Of a stretch of DNA of 64,000 bases, positions 1-8,876 are shown piece after piece (the first letter of the stretch is position 1; each line of letters opens with the position of its first letter). The translations under genes and the position numbers were made by a program. The notes beneath the pieces are model-generated. The model ran no database searches. It worked only from the letters and a program-made list of their open reading frames with translations, and was not told where the DNA came from. Source of the stretch: Aurantimonas marina (GTDB lineage Bacteria > Pseudomonadota > Alphaproteobacteria > Rhizobiales > Rhizobiaceae). Where the stretch lies: NCBI RefSeq assembly GCF_017183135.1, contig NZ_JADDXW010000012.1:62001-126000 (forward strand), given 5' to 3'.

Positions 1-481
1 TCATCGTACCGTTCCACTCGCCGGAGACGAGCTTGGCCAGATACGCCGCCTTCAACTCATCCGAACCGTGCGTCTCCAGCGCCTCCACCGCTCCGACGGT
101 CAGCGTCGGGCCGAGCGCGAAGCCCATCGACGCCGAGTTCCACATCTCGAAAACGGCGGCAGACAGCGATGTCGGCAGGGCCTGGCCGCCATATTCCTCC
201 GGACCCGTCAGGGCGTTCCAGCCGCCGGCGATCCAGTCGGCGTAAAGTTCCTTCCAGCCGGTCGGCGTCGTCACCACACCGTCGGTCACGGACGTCCCTT
301 CTCGATCGCCTATTTCAGCGAGCGGCGCGACCTTTTCGCTGGCGAAGCGACCGGCTTCCTCAAGCACCGCGTCCAGCAAATCGGGGGTCAGTTCGCCGAG
401 CAGGCCTTTTTCCATCGCCGGCTCCAGACCGGCGACCTTCTTGAGGGCGAAGGCGATCTCGCCGACTGGTGCCTTGTACAT
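1..481 (-). CDS. Acyl-CoA dehydrogenase, N-terminal part (runs off the window)
   Basis: About 160 residues read leftward from an ATG at 481 with no stop before base 1. The start MYKAPVGEIAF is the short N-terminal extension typical of the larger acyl-CoA dehydrogenase subfamily that includes DmdC-like enzymes. It is followed by the helical N-terminal domain, with EEYGGQALPTSL and the motif GEWNGTM near the window edge. The role would be FAD-dependent alpha,beta-dehydrogenation of an acyl-CoA in the cytosol, the first step of beta-oxidation. The neighbouring fadJ, thiolase and fadE genes agree. A 15-nt motif shared with fadE lies 74-88 bases upstream. The substrate cannot be judged, and the catalytic C-terminal half is outside the window. 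Confidence 0.85.
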   Translation of the reverse strand, partial: MYKAPVGEIAFALKKVAGLEPAMEKGLLGELTPDLLDAVLEEAGRFASEKVAPLAEIGDREGTSVTDGVVTTPTGWKELYADWIAGGWNALTGPEEYGGQALPTSLSAAVFEMWNSASMGFALGPTLTVGAVEALETHGSDELKAAYLAKLVSGEWNGTM

Positions 482-554
482 GAAATATCCTCCAAAACCG
501 GCGTTGAAGCGAGCGATCCTCAAGGGATATCGAACAAATCCACCGGATCGCATC

Positions 555-569
555 TTACGTAAAAGTCAA
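555..569. promoter_or_regulatory. Candidate beta-oxidation operator (TTACGTAAAAGTCAA)
   Basis: This 15-mer lies between the divergent acyl-CoA dehydrogenase (start 481) and FAH-family gene (start 635). It matches 14 of 15 bases of a site at 7351-7365 upstream of fadE. Its imperfect dyad (TTACGTAA core and GTCAA arm) resembles sites assigned to MerR-family LiuR-type regulators of fatty-acid and branched-chain acyl-CoA catabolism in proteobacteria. The regulator assignment is inference. Confidence 0.5.
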
Positions 570-634
570 TTTAGCGCAAGGAACCGAAATACGTTCTCAA
601 CCATTTCCGTCATACAGCAATCAGGAGGAAGTTG

Positions 635-1477
635 ATGCGGTTTGTACGCTTTGGCCACCGCGGTTCCGAGCGGCCGGGCTTGATGGACGACGACAACCGT
701 ATACGAGACCTCTCCGAGCATGTTTCCTCGTTGGCCGGGCCATCCCTGGACCCTGATGAACTCGCCGCCTGCGGGCGCCTCGATCCCGCTTCGCTGCCGC
801 TCGTGCCCGAGGGCGTGCGCCTGTGCAGGCCGGTGCAGAAAATCGGCAAGATCGTCGGCGTCGGACCGAACTACCACGACAGCGCCAGCCTCGCCGGCTT
901 CAAGGTCAATCCGGAGCCGACGATCTTCCTGAAGGCGGCGACGGCGGCCTGCGGACCCACCGATCCGATCGAGTTGCCCAAGCTGTCCACACGGGTCGAC
1001 TGGGGCGTGGAACTCGCCGTGGTGATCGGCCGCAGGGCAAAATATGTCAGCGTCGAGGACGCGCTCCGGCACGTCGCGGGCTTCACGCTTGGCAACGACA
1101 TCACCGAGCGCAGCTTTCAGCTGCAGCGCGGCGGGCAGTGGTCGAAGGGCAAGTCGCACGACACCTTCGCCCCGCTTGGCCCGTGGCTGGTCCCACCCGA
1201 CCAATTGCCCGATTACGGGGAGATCGACCTCTGGCTCGACGTCAATGGCGAGCGCCAGCAGTCGGGCAATACGGCGGACATGATCTTCAAGGTGCCGTAT
1301 CTCATCTCCTACATCTCGCGCTTCATGCGGCTCGAGCCCGGCGACGTGATCCTGACCGGAACGCCCGGCGGCGTCGGCCTTTCCTACGACCCGCCACGTT
1401 TCCTGAAGTCCGGCGACCGGGTGACGCTCGGCGGCACCGGGCTCGGGTCGCAGGATTCCACCTGCGTCAGCCTGTAA
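635..1477 (+). CDS. Fumarylacetoacetate hydrolase family protein
   Basis: A 280-residue FAH-superfamily protein, a metal-dependent hydrolase or decarboxylase of 2-oxo or acylpyruvate-type compounds in the cytosol. Visible signatures are the IGKIVGVGPNY strand, the acidic metal-binding segment VDWGVELAVVIGR, GNDITERSFQ, the KSHDTFAPLGPW loop and TGTPGGVGLSYDPP near the C terminus. ATG 635 is chosen because AGGAGGA at 623-629 sits five bases before it; an in-frame TTG at 632 also exists. The 3' end overlaps the convergent fadJ gene by 11 bases. It is divergent from the acyl-CoA dehydrogenase at 481. The exact substrate is unknown, since FAH-fold enzymes from many pathways share these motifs. 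Confidence 0.88.
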   Translation: MRFVRFGHRGSERPGLMDDDNRIRDLSEHVSSLAGPSLDPDELAACGRLDPASLPLVPEGVRLCRPVQKIGKIVGVGPNYHDSASLAGFKVNPEPTIFLKAATAACGPTDPIELPKLSTRVDWGVELAVVIGRRAKYVSVEDALRHVAGFTLGNDITERSFQLQRGGQWSKGKSHDTFAPLGPWLVPPDQLPDYGEIDLWLDVNGERQQSGNTADMIFKVPYLISYISRFMRLEPGDVILTGTPGGVGLSYDPPRFLKSGDRVTLGGTGLGSQDSTCVSL

Positions 1478-3587
1478 CAGCGGTGGATTTTTCCTTCAGG
1501 CGGTCCCATCCCGCATCGGGCTTGAAACGAGCGCCATGTTTGTCCGCCAGCGCGTTCAGCTTGGCGACGATCTCATCGACGCCGCGCTTCTTGGCGTAGT
1601 GGATCGGCCCACCCCGGAACGGCGCGAAGCCGGTGCCGAAGATCATCGCCCCGTCGGCAACATCCTCGCTCTCTGCGACGCCCTCGCGCAGGCACGCAAC
1701 GACCGCGTTCAGCATCGGCAGGATCAATCGATCCAGAATGTCGGCATCGTCCGAGGCCGAATCCGGCAGCGCCTCGATCTTCTGCTTCTTGGGCTTGCCA
1801 TCGGAATCATATGCGTAGAGCCCGGCGCCGGTCTTGCGACCGAGCTTGCCATCGGCAACCATCCTCTCCAGCCAGGCCGGCGTTTCCGGAAAGTCGCTGT
1901 CCAGCCGCTCGCGCAGCGAGGCTGAAACCTCGACGGCGATATCAAGCCCGACCTGGTCGGCGAGTTCGACGGGTCCCATCGGCATGCCGAAATCCTCGGC
2001 GGCGCGATCGATCCGCTCCTTCGGAATGCCCTCGTCCACCATGATCAGCGCCTCGGCCATGTACGGGGTCAGCGCGCGGTTGACGAGGAAGCCCGGCGCC
2101 GAGGCCACGGGGGCCGGCAGGCGCGATAATTCGACGGAGAAGGCGGTCGCCCGGCGGGCGGTTTCGGAGCTGATCTTGTCGTGGCTGACGATCTCGATGA
2201 GTTGCATCCGGGAGACCGGGTTGAAGAAATGCAGGCCGACGAGGCGCGACGGATCGGCGAGCCCCTCGGCGAGGTCCGCCAGCGGCAGCGCCGAGGTATT
2301 CGTCGCCAGCAGCGCCCCATCCTTCAACCTTGGCTCGATGTTGGCGTAGATCTTGCGCTTCAGCTCCAGTTTTTCCGGCGCCGCCTCGATGACGATGTCG
2401 GCGTGGGCGATTCCAAGGCCGCTCGGGTCCGGCGTCAGGCGATCCAGTGCGTCGCGGATTTTCAGCGGGTCCTTTAGCGTCGCGGTGAGCATCTTTGTCG
2501 CCGCGCGGATCGCCTTGCCGATCGGCTGCGTCGCTACATCGCCGAGCGTCACATGAAAGCCCTCGCGCGCCGCCCAGGCGGCGATATCGCCGCCCATCGC
2601 GCCGGCGCCGATGACATGGACGTTCTTGATCGCCGATTCGCCCTGCTTCAGCCCGCGCATCGTCTCGCGCAGGAAGAACACCCGGACGAGGTTCTGCGCG
2701 GTATCGGTCTCGATCAGCTCCGCGAAGCTGTCGATCTCTGCCTCCTGCATCGCCTTGGCATTGCCGCCATGGGCCTCCCACAGGTCGATCAGCCGATACG
2801 GCGCCGGATAGTGTGCCTTGGCGGCCTTCTCCTCCGTCTTCTTGCGCATCTGGCTCGCCGCCAGCGCGCGGGCCGGGCGCAGCGAGAAGGCTTGGGTCTT
2901 GAAGCCGCCGGCGGCGGTCTTGAGCTCGTTGTAGAGCGCGGCCTGCACGGCCGCTCCGACATGCCGCTCCTCGACGACCGCATCGACGAGGCCGATCACC
3001 TTGGCCTTCTTCGCGGTGACCGATTTGCCGGTCAGCATCATCGTCATCGCCTCCAGCGGGTCGGCGATGGCCGTAGCGCGGTAGGTACCGCCGAGGCCGG
3101 GATGCAAGCCGAGCATCACTTCCGGAAAGCCCAGGCTGGCATCCGAGACCGCAATCCGAAGGTCGCAGGCCAGCGCCAGTTCGAGCCCGGCGCCGAGGCA
3201 ATGACCGTTGATCACCGCGATCGTCTTCGCCTGGACCTCGGCCAGACGGTCGAGGACCAGATGCGCTTCCTTCAGCATGCCGCGGATCTCGCCGGTCGAA
3301 GCGCCGGCGAATTGCTGGATGTCGGCACCGGCGGCAAAGCCGGAAGGCTTCGCGGAGCGGATCACGACCGCCGAGGGCTTCTGGTCGATGATCCTGTCGA
3401 CGTGCTGCGAGAGCTCCTCGATGACGCTCCGGTCGATGGTGTTGACTGCCTTGTCCGGGCGGTCGAGCACCAGCCAGTAGACATAGTCGCCGTCGGTGGC
3501 GGCCCGCCAGTTACCGTGCTGCTCGGCCGCGCGTGCCGGCCCGAGTTCGAGGGCGCGATCGGAAAGTGCGTTCAGCATTCTGCCCAT
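1467..3587 (-). CDS. fadJ: 3-hydroxyacyl-CoA dehydrogenase / enoyl-CoA hydratase (FadJ/FadB type)
   Basis: A 706-residue bifunctional beta-oxidation alpha subunit. The N-terminal crotonase domain (about residues 20-210) shows SGFAAGADI and the oxyanion segment NGHCLGAGLELALACD. The NAD-binding dehydrogenase domain starts near residue 315 with HVIGAGAMGGDIAAWAA. It continues with NTSALPL, LHFFNPVSRMQLIEIV (catalytic His region) and GFLVNRAL, then the C-terminal helical dehydrogenase domain. It hydrates enoyl-CoA and oxidises the 3-hydroxyacyl-CoA, passing product to the thiolase encoded 123 bases upstream on the same strand. Length fits FadJ/FadB. The first ATG is used; a second Met at residue 4 is possible because no strong ribosome-binding site decides. 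Confidence 0.93.
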   Translation of the reverse strand: MGRMLNALSDRALELGPARAAEQHGNWRAATDGDYVYWLVLDRPDKAVNTIDRSVIEELSQHVDRIIDQKPSAVVIRSAKPSGFAAGADIQQFAGASTGEIRGMLKEAHLVLDRLAEVQAKTIAVINGHCLGAGLELALACDLRIAVSDASLGFPEVMLGLHPGLGGTYRATAIADPLEAMTMMLTGKSVTAKKAKVIGLVDAVVEERHVGAAVQAALYNELKTAAGGFKTQAFSLRPARALAASQMRKKTEEKAAKAHYPAPYRLIDLWEAHGGNAKAMQEAEIDSFAELIETDTAQNLVRVFFLRETMRGLKQGESAIKNVHVIGAGAMGGDIAAWAAREGFHVTLGDVATQPIGKAIRAATKMLTATLKDPLKIRDALDRLTPDPSGLGIAHADIVIEAAPEKLELKRKIYANIEPRLKDGALLATNTSALPLADLAEGLADPSRLVGLHFFNPVSRMQLIEIVSHDKISSETARRATAFSVELSRLPAPVASAPGFLVNRALTPYMAEALIMVDEGIPKERIDRAAEDFGMPMGPVELADQVGLDIAVEVSASLRERLDSDFPETPAWLERMVADGKLGRKTGAGLYAYDSDGKPKKQKIEALPDSASDDADILDRLILPMLNAVVACLREGVAESEDVADGAMIFGTGFAPFRGGPIHYAKKRGVDEIVAKLNALADKHGARFKPDAGWDRLKEKSTAVTG

Positions 3588-3710
3588 GGTTCTGATCTCG
3601 TCTTCTTGTCGGAACGCGCCGCGAGGGGTTGGGACATCGCGGCGCCGAATCGGGTTTCGGGCGAACAGCCGGCGCGAAGCCCCGCGCCGGCATGGTGTCT
3701 CGTCGCGCGC

Positions 3711-4994
3711 TCAGGCGGCTTCCAGCAGCATCGCGCCACCGAGGCCGCCGCCGATGCATTCGGTCGCGATGCCGCGCTTGCGGCCGAGCCGCCGCATGGC
3801 GTTGGCCAGATGCAGTGTGATGCGATTGCCGCTGGTGCCGACCGGATGACCGAGCGAGATCGCACCGCCGTCGACATTGATGTTGGCGTGGTCGATCCGG
3901 CCGCCACGGCCTTCCAGGCCGAGCACCGGATCGACCAGATTCGCGTCGTCGAAGGCCGCGAGGCAGGCCAGCACCTGGGTCGCGAAGGCCTCGTTCAGCT
4001 CCCACAGATCGACGTCGGACACCGTCATGTTCTGTCGCTTCAGGATCGGCGCGGTCGACACGACTGGGCCGAGGCCCATGATCGACGGGTCGAGCCCGCC
4101 CCATTCGGAATCGACGATGCGCGCCAGCGGCGTCATGCCGTGCCGTTCGACCGCCTCTTCCGAGGCCAGCACGACCCAGGACGCGCCGTCGGTGATCTGC
4201 GAGGAATTGCCGGCCGTCACCTTGCCGTAAGGCCGCTCGAAGACCGGCTTCAGCTTGGCGAGAGCTGCGGCGGAGGAGTCGGGCCGCACCCCGTCATCAT
4301 GGTCGAAGACCTCGCCGTCGCGGGAAAAGGCCGGCAGCATCTCGTCCTTCAGCCAGCCCTGCTTCGTCGCGCTGGCCAGCCGGTTGTGGCTTTCGGCCGC
4401 GTAGGTGTCGGCATCCCGGCGGGACACGTCGAAGAGATGGGCGAGCACTTCGGCGGTTTGGCCCATATTGAGATTGGTGATCGGGTCGGTGAGGCCCCGC
4501 TCGAGCCCAATGACCGGCTTGAGGAACTCCGGCCGCAGCCCGGTGAAGGCTTTCAACCGGTCGGTCGCGGAGCGGGCGCCGTTGAGCGCCGCGAACCAGT
4601 CGACGGCGCCCCGCCTGAGGACGAGCGGCGAATGGCTCAGCGCCTCGGCGCCGCCGGCCAGAACGATGTCGGCCGTACCGCGCTCGATATAGCGAAACGC
4701 CGTGTCGATCGACTGCATGCCGGAGCCGCAATTGATCTGAACCGTGAAGGCCGGAATTTCGTCCTTGAGGCCCAGCCGCAGAGCCGCAACCCGCGCCGGG
4801 TTCATCTCGTCGGCCACCACATTGACGCAGCCGAGGATGACCAGATCGATCGCGTCCGCCGCAAAGCTTTGCCGCATCAACAGCGGCCGCCCGCACTGGA
4901 CGGCGAGATCAACGGGCGAGAACGGACCCGGCTTGCCGCGCGCCTTGATGAAGGGCGTCCGGGCGCCGTCGACGAGATAGACCGCTTTTGCCAT
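3711..4994 (-). CDS. Acetyl-CoA C-acyltransferase (thiolase, beta-oxidation type)
   Basis: A 427-residue thiolase. The active-site cysteine lies in QINCGSGMQSID, the segment GHPVGTSGNRI holds the catalytic His, and the C-terminal cysteine is in ECIGGGLGGAML. It cleaves 3-ketoacyl-CoA with CoA to release acetyl-CoA. The length is closer to FadI than to FadA. Its ATG overlaps the stop of fadE by one base (TAATG), so translation is probably coupled. fadJ follows, giving the order fadE-thiolase-fadJ of a complete beta-oxidation unit. A biosynthetic acetoacetyl-CoA thiolase is possible by fold, but the neighbours argue against it. Confidence 0.92.
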   Translation of the reverse strand: MAKAVYLVDGARTPFIKARGKPGPFSPVDLAVQCGRPLLMRQSFAADAIDLVILGCVNVVADEMNPARVAALRLGLKDEIPAFTVQINCGSGMQSIDTAFRYIERGTADIVLAGGAEALSHSPLVLRRGAVDWFAALNGARSATDRLKAFTGLRPEFLKPVIGLERGLTDPITNLNMGQTAEVLAHLFDVSRRDADTYAAESHNRLASATKQGWLKDEMLPAFSRDGEVFDHDDGVRPDSSAAALAKLKPVFERPYGKVTAGNSSQITDGASWVVLASEEAVERHGMTPLARIVDSEWGGLDPSIMGLGPVVSTAPILKRQNMTVSDVDLWELNEAFATQVLACLAAFDDANLVDPVLGLEGRGGRIDHANINVDGGAISLGHPVGTSGNRITLHLANAMRRLGRKRGIATECIGGGLGGAMLLEAA

Positions 4995-7258
4995 TATTCC
5001 GCTGCCTCACGTTGTTCGCCGCTTCCGGTTGCGCGATCGTGCTGGGATGCGATCGGAGAGACTTCCGCCATCGGAAACGCGTCGACCGCGATGACCTTGT
5101 CCACCGCCTCCTTCGCCTCCGCCAGCCGAACGAACTCCGCGTTGGAGATCACGCCTGCCTCCCGCGCTTCCTCGGGGTCACGGATGTTGGCGGCGCGCAG
5201 CTTCTTCTCGATCGACGCGGCCTCGGTCACCAGTTCGAAGGCCAACTCCAGGTCCTTGATCGGATGATGGGTGTGCCCTTCGCCGAGATAAAGGTCGGGG
5301 GTCAGCCGGTCGCGCTGCGAGGACGGACGCATCAGGATCGCCGCGACCTCGCTGGTCAATTCGTCCGGCGGCTCATGATAGGGCACGCCCAGCGGGAAGG
5401 CGATTGCCCGGGTCAGGATCGCGGCCCATCGCGCCGGCAGGTTGTCGAGGACGCCGTTGAAGGCAAGGGCTATGCGATTGTAGCCCTTCACTATGATGTA
5501 CTCGACCAGCGGCTTGTCCGCCTCCGGCCGCCCTTCCGTCTCGAACCGCTTCAGGACAGCGCCGAGCAGATAGAGTTCGGAAAGAATGTCACCGAGCCGC
5601 GCCGACAGCATTTCCTTGCGCTTGAGCGCACCGCCGAGCGTGAGCAGCGACAGGTCGGACAGGAGGGCGAAGGCCGAGGCATAGCGCGACAATTGCCGCC
5701 AGTGGCTGGTGAAGGCCGCGTTCCTCGGCGCCGGAGCCGCGAGACCGCCGGTCCAGCCACGCACGAAGCTGCGCAACGCGTTCTTGGCCGAATGACCGAC
5801 ATGCGCCCAGAAATGCTTGTCGAAGTCTGCCAGCCCCTTCTCCTCGTCCTCCTCGGACAGGGCGAGAAGTTCCTTCAGCATGTAAGGATGGGCGCGGATC
5901 GCCCCCTGCCCGAAAATCATCAGATTGCGGGTGAGGATGTTGGCGCCCTCGACCGTAATGCCGATCGGCACCGACCGGTACTGAGCGGCGAGGTAATTCT
6001 TCGGCCCATCGATGATCGCCTTGCCGCCATGGATATCCATGGCCCGCTCGACCGACTCGCGCATGCGATAGGTCGCATGCGCCTTCATGATCGCCGACAC
6101 CACCGACGGCTTGTGGCCTTCGTCCAGCGCCGCGACGGTCAGCCGGCGGGCGGCATCGATCAGATAGGCGTTGGCGGCGATGTCGGCGAGCGGTTGCTGG
6201 ATGCCCTCGAACATGCCGATCGGCACGTTGAACTGGGTGCGCACCCTTGCATAGGCGCCGGTGGTGCGTGCGCAAACCGCGGCCGCGGCAGAGGATTGCG
6301 AGGGGAGCGAGATGCCGCGACCGGCGGCCAACGCCGTCATCAGCATCGTCCAGCCCTGGCCGATCTGATCCGGTCCGCCGAGAATCCAGTCGAGCGGAAT
6401 GAACACGTCGTCGCCGTAAAGCGGGCCGTTCTGGAAATAGGTCAGCAGCGGGACATGCCGTTCGCCGTGGCGAACGCCCTTGGTCGCTGTCGGCAGCAGC
6501 GCCACCGTGATGCCGAGATCCTCGCCCTTGCCGAGATGGTTCTGGGGGTCGAACATCTTGAAGGCGAGGCCCATCACCGTCGCGACCGGACCGAGGGTGA
6601 TGTAGCGCTTGTGAAAATTCAGCCGGATGCCAAGAACGCGCTCGCCCTCGTGTTCACCATATTCCACCATGCCGGTGTCGAGCATCGCGGCCGCATCGGA
6701 GCCGGCCTCCTGCGAGGTCAGGCCGAAGCACGGGATTTCGCGTCCGTCGGCGAGACGCGGCAGCCAGTAATCGCGCTGTTCCTGGGTGCCGAAATGCAGC
6801 ATCAGTTCGCCGGGCCCGAGCGAATTCGGTACCATGACGGTGACGCCGGCGACGACGGAACAGGACGAGACCTTCCGCACGACCTCCGAGTGCGCCGTGT
6901 TGGAAAAGCCCAGGCCGCCGTATTCCTTCGGGATGATCATGCCGAAGAACTTGTTCCTGCGCAGGAAGTCCCAGACTTCGGGCGGCAGGTCGCGATCCTC
7001 CCAGACCAGCTTCCACTCGTCGATCATGGCGCAGAGTTCGCCCACCGGACCGTCGAGAAACGCCTGCTCGTCCGGCGACAGCCGCGCCGGCGGCATGGCG
7101 AGCAGCTTGTTCCAATCGGGGTTGCCGGTAAAAAGTTCGCCGTCCCACCAGACCGTGCCGGCGTCGATCGCCTCCCGCTCGGTCTCCGAGATCGGTGGCA
7201 TGACGCCCTTGGCCCATCGATAGATCGGCCGCGTCAGCTTTTCCTGACGAAATGACAT
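4994..7258 (-). CDS. fadE: Acyl-CoA dehydrogenase FadE
   Basis: A 754-residue member of the large FadE class, longer than the usual 380-residue acyl-CoA dehydrogenases because of a C-terminal DUF1974-type extension (about residues 470-740). The core shows FGMIIPKEYGGLGFSN, CFGLTSQEAGSDAAAM, LTYFQNGPLYGDDVFIPLDW and AMDIHGGKAIIDGPKNYL. It oxidises acyl-CoA to trans-2-enoyl-CoA, presumably feeding electrons through ETF. ATG 7258 (MSFRQEKLTRP) is preferred over an in-frame ATG at 7390 because the protein resembles FadE only from here and GGAG precedes it. A motif shared with the gene ending at base 1 lies 93-107 bases upstream. It is coupled by one-base overlap to the thiolase gene. Confidence 0.93.
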   Translation of the reverse strand: MSFRQEKLTRPIYRWAKGVMPPISETEREAIDAGTVWWDGELFTGNPDWNKLLAMPPARLSPDEQAFLDGPVGELCAMIDEWKLVWEDRDLPPEVWDFLRRNKFFGMIIPKEYGGLGFSNTAHSEVVRKVSSCSVVAGVTVMVPNSLGPGELMLHFGTQEQRDYWLPRLADGREIPCFGLTSQEAGSDAAAMLDTGMVEYGEHEGERVLGIRLNFHKRYITLGPVATVMGLAFKMFDPQNHLGKGEDLGITVALLPTATKGVRHGERHVPLLTYFQNGPLYGDDVFIPLDWILGGPDQIGQGWTMLMTALAAGRGISLPSQSSAAAAVCARTTGAYARVRTQFNVPIGMFEGIQQPLADIAANAYLIDAARRLTVAALDEGHKPSVVSAIMKAHATYRMRESVERAMDIHGGKAIIDGPKNYLAAQYRSVPIGITVEGANILTRNLMIFGQGAIRAHPYMLKELLALSEEDEEKGLADFDKHFWAHVGHSAKNALRSFVRGWTGGLAAPAPRNAAFTSHWRQLSRYASAFALLSDLSLLTLGGALKRKEMLSARLGDILSELYLLGAVLKRFETEGRPEADKPLVEYIIVKGYNRIALAFNGVLDNLPARWAAILTRAIAFPLGVPYHEPPDELTSEVAAILMRPSSQRDRLTPDLYLGEGHTHHPIKDLELAFELVTEAASIEKKLRAANIRDPEEAREAGVISNAEFVRLAEAKEAVDKVIAVDAFPMAEVSPIASQHDRATGSGEQREAAE

Positions 7259-7350
7259 GGCTTCGCTCCGGGGTTCGCGGCTCTCGTTAAGGATGAATGT
7301 ATGGCCGCGCCGATGGTTTCCCAGCGCTGCGCGACGACATTTCCCGCATT

Positions 7351-7365
7351 TTACGTAAAGGTCAA
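7351..7365. promoter_or_regulatory. Candidate beta-oxidation operator (TTACGTAAAGGTCAA)
   Basis: The second copy of the 15-mer at 555-569, with a single A to G difference, in the 181-base space between the 3' end of purD and the fadE start. The same position relative to a gene of the same pathway suggests a common regulator, possibly LiuR-like. Confidence 0.5.
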
Positions 7366-7439
7366 CTCGGGGTGGCGAGTGATACCCCATTCGCGCGGCT
7401 CGCCCCGGGACCGATCGTGACGATGCGGCGGACGGAGGA

Positions 7440-8717
7440 TCAGGCGCTTTCGGTCATGATTGCCCGGTGGCCGATGTCGGAACGCCAGAATCCCTCGTCC
7501 CATTCAACCGCTTCGACGGTCTCATAGGCGCGGCGCGCGGCTTCCTTCACGCTGGCGCCGGTAGCGGTAACGTTGAGGACACGTCCGCCGACGGCGAGCA
7601 GTCGGTCGCCGTCGCGTTGCGTCCCGGCATGGAATATCCGGGTTGTTTCACTCGCTGCGGGCAAATGGCGGATCACCGTGCCCTTGGCATGGGCACCCGG
7701 ATAGCCCTCCGCGGCCATCACCACGGTCAGTGCCCGTTCCTGGGACCATTGCGGCAGAACGGCGGAGAGCTCCCCCATCGCGGCGGCAAGGAGGATCGGC
7801 AGCAGATCGCTTTCGAGCCGCATCATCAGCACCTGGCATTCCGGATCGCCGAAGCGGACATTGTATTCGATCAGCTTCGGCCCGGACTCCGTCAGCATCA
7901 GTCCGGCATACAACACGCCCTTGAACGGGGCCCCGACCGCCTTCATCCCGGCGAGCGTCGGCTCGACGATCTCGCGCATCGCCCGGCGCACCATCGCATC
8001 GTTCATCGGCTGAGCCGGCGAATAGGCGCCCATGCCGCCGGTGTTCGGGCCGCGATCCCGGTCGAAGGCGCGCTTGTGATCCTGTGCCGTGCCGAAGAAC
8101 AGCGCCCGCTCGCCATCGCAGATACAGAACAGGCTCGCCTCCTCGCCCTCGAGGAACTCCTCGATGACGACCTCCGCGCCGGGTCCGCCGAAATCGACCG
8201 TGAAGCATGCGTCGATGGCCGCAAGCGCGTCCTGGCGCGTTTCGGCGACGGTGACGCCCTTGCCGGCGGCGAGCCCGTCTGCCTTGATCACGATCGGCAG
8301 GCCGCCGGCCTGGATATAGTCGCGCGCGGCGGCTGCATCGTCGAAGCGACGGTAGCGGGCCGTCGGAATGTCGTGGAGGGTGCACAGGTCCTTGGTGAAG
8401 CCCTTCGAGCCCTCGAGCCGCGCGGCGGCGGCGGAGGGGCCGAACACGGGAATGCCGGCGGCGGTAAGCCTATCGCCAAGCCCGGCAACGAGCGGCGCCT
8501 CGGGACCGACGATCACCAGACCGATCGCGTTCGAGCGGCAGAACGCCACGACAGCCGCGTGATCCGCGGTGTCGAGATCGACGGTCTCGGCATGCTCGGC
8601 GATGCCCGGATTGCCCGGCGCGGCGTAGAGGCGTCCCAGATCGGGCGATTGCGCGAGTTTCCAGGCGATCGCGTGTTCGCGGCCACCGCCGCCGATGAGA
8701 AGAACATTGATCGTCAT
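7440..8717 (-). CDS. purD: Phosphoribosylamine--glycine ligase
   Basis: A 425-residue ATP-grasp enzyme of purine synthesis that joins 5-phosphoribosylamine and glycine to form GAR. It begins [16 protein letters not shown], the standard PurD N terminus. It has the ATP-grasp segment [27 protein letters not shown], the family signature [10 protein letters not shown], and the metal-binding end [14 protein letters not shown]. Length matches the family. It is divergent from ubiA with 159 bases between starts and convergent to nothing. The GGGGGCGAAGCC upstream of ATG serves as a weak ribosome-binding site. Confidence 0.97.
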   Translation of the reverse strand: MTINVLLIGGGGREHAIAWKLAQSPDLGRLYAAPGNPGIAEHAETVDLDTADHAAVVAFCRSNAIGLVIVGPEAPLVAGLGDRLTAAGIPVFGPSAAAARLEGSKGFTKDLCTLHDIPTARYRRFDDAAAARDYIQAGGLPIVIKADGLAAGKGVTVAETRQDALAAIDACFTVDFGGPGAEVVIEEFLEGEEASLFCICDGERALFFGTAQDHKRAFDRDRGPNTGGMGAYSPAQPMNDAMVRRAMREIVEPTLAGMKAVGAPFKGVLYAGLMLTESGPKLIEYNVRFGDPECQVLMMRLESDLLPILLAAAMGELSAVLPQWSQERALTVVMAAEGYPGAHAKGTVIRHLPAASETTRIFHAGTQRDGDRLLAVGGRVLNVTATGASVKEAARRAYETVEAVEWDEGFWRSDIGHRAIMTESA

Positions 8718-8876
8718 GGCTTCGCCCCCACCAGCGCAGTTTCGCCGCCCAGGCCGGCCGACAGGCGCCGATTACGGGCGGGCAACGGCCGCGGTCAAGT
8801 TCAGCAAGGCGATACTTATGCGTTGATAATGCGAAAACCCCTTGACTGCGGCCTTTTGGCCATCAATCTCGGTGCC

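Noticed and set aside
2553-5267. A 904-codon plus-strand ORF opposite fadJ and the thiolase
   Set aside because: It is an antisense shadow in high-GC DNA: composition is Arg/Gly/Asp-rich without domains, and it spans two clear genes on the other strand.
4988-7255. A 755-codon plus-strand ORF opposite fadE
   Set aside because: Shadow frame; the minus strand encodes a full-length FadE with all family motifs.
7467-8876. N-terminal extension of the ubiA frame over purD
   Set aside because: The frame is open but antisense to purD, and UbiA homology begins near 8877.
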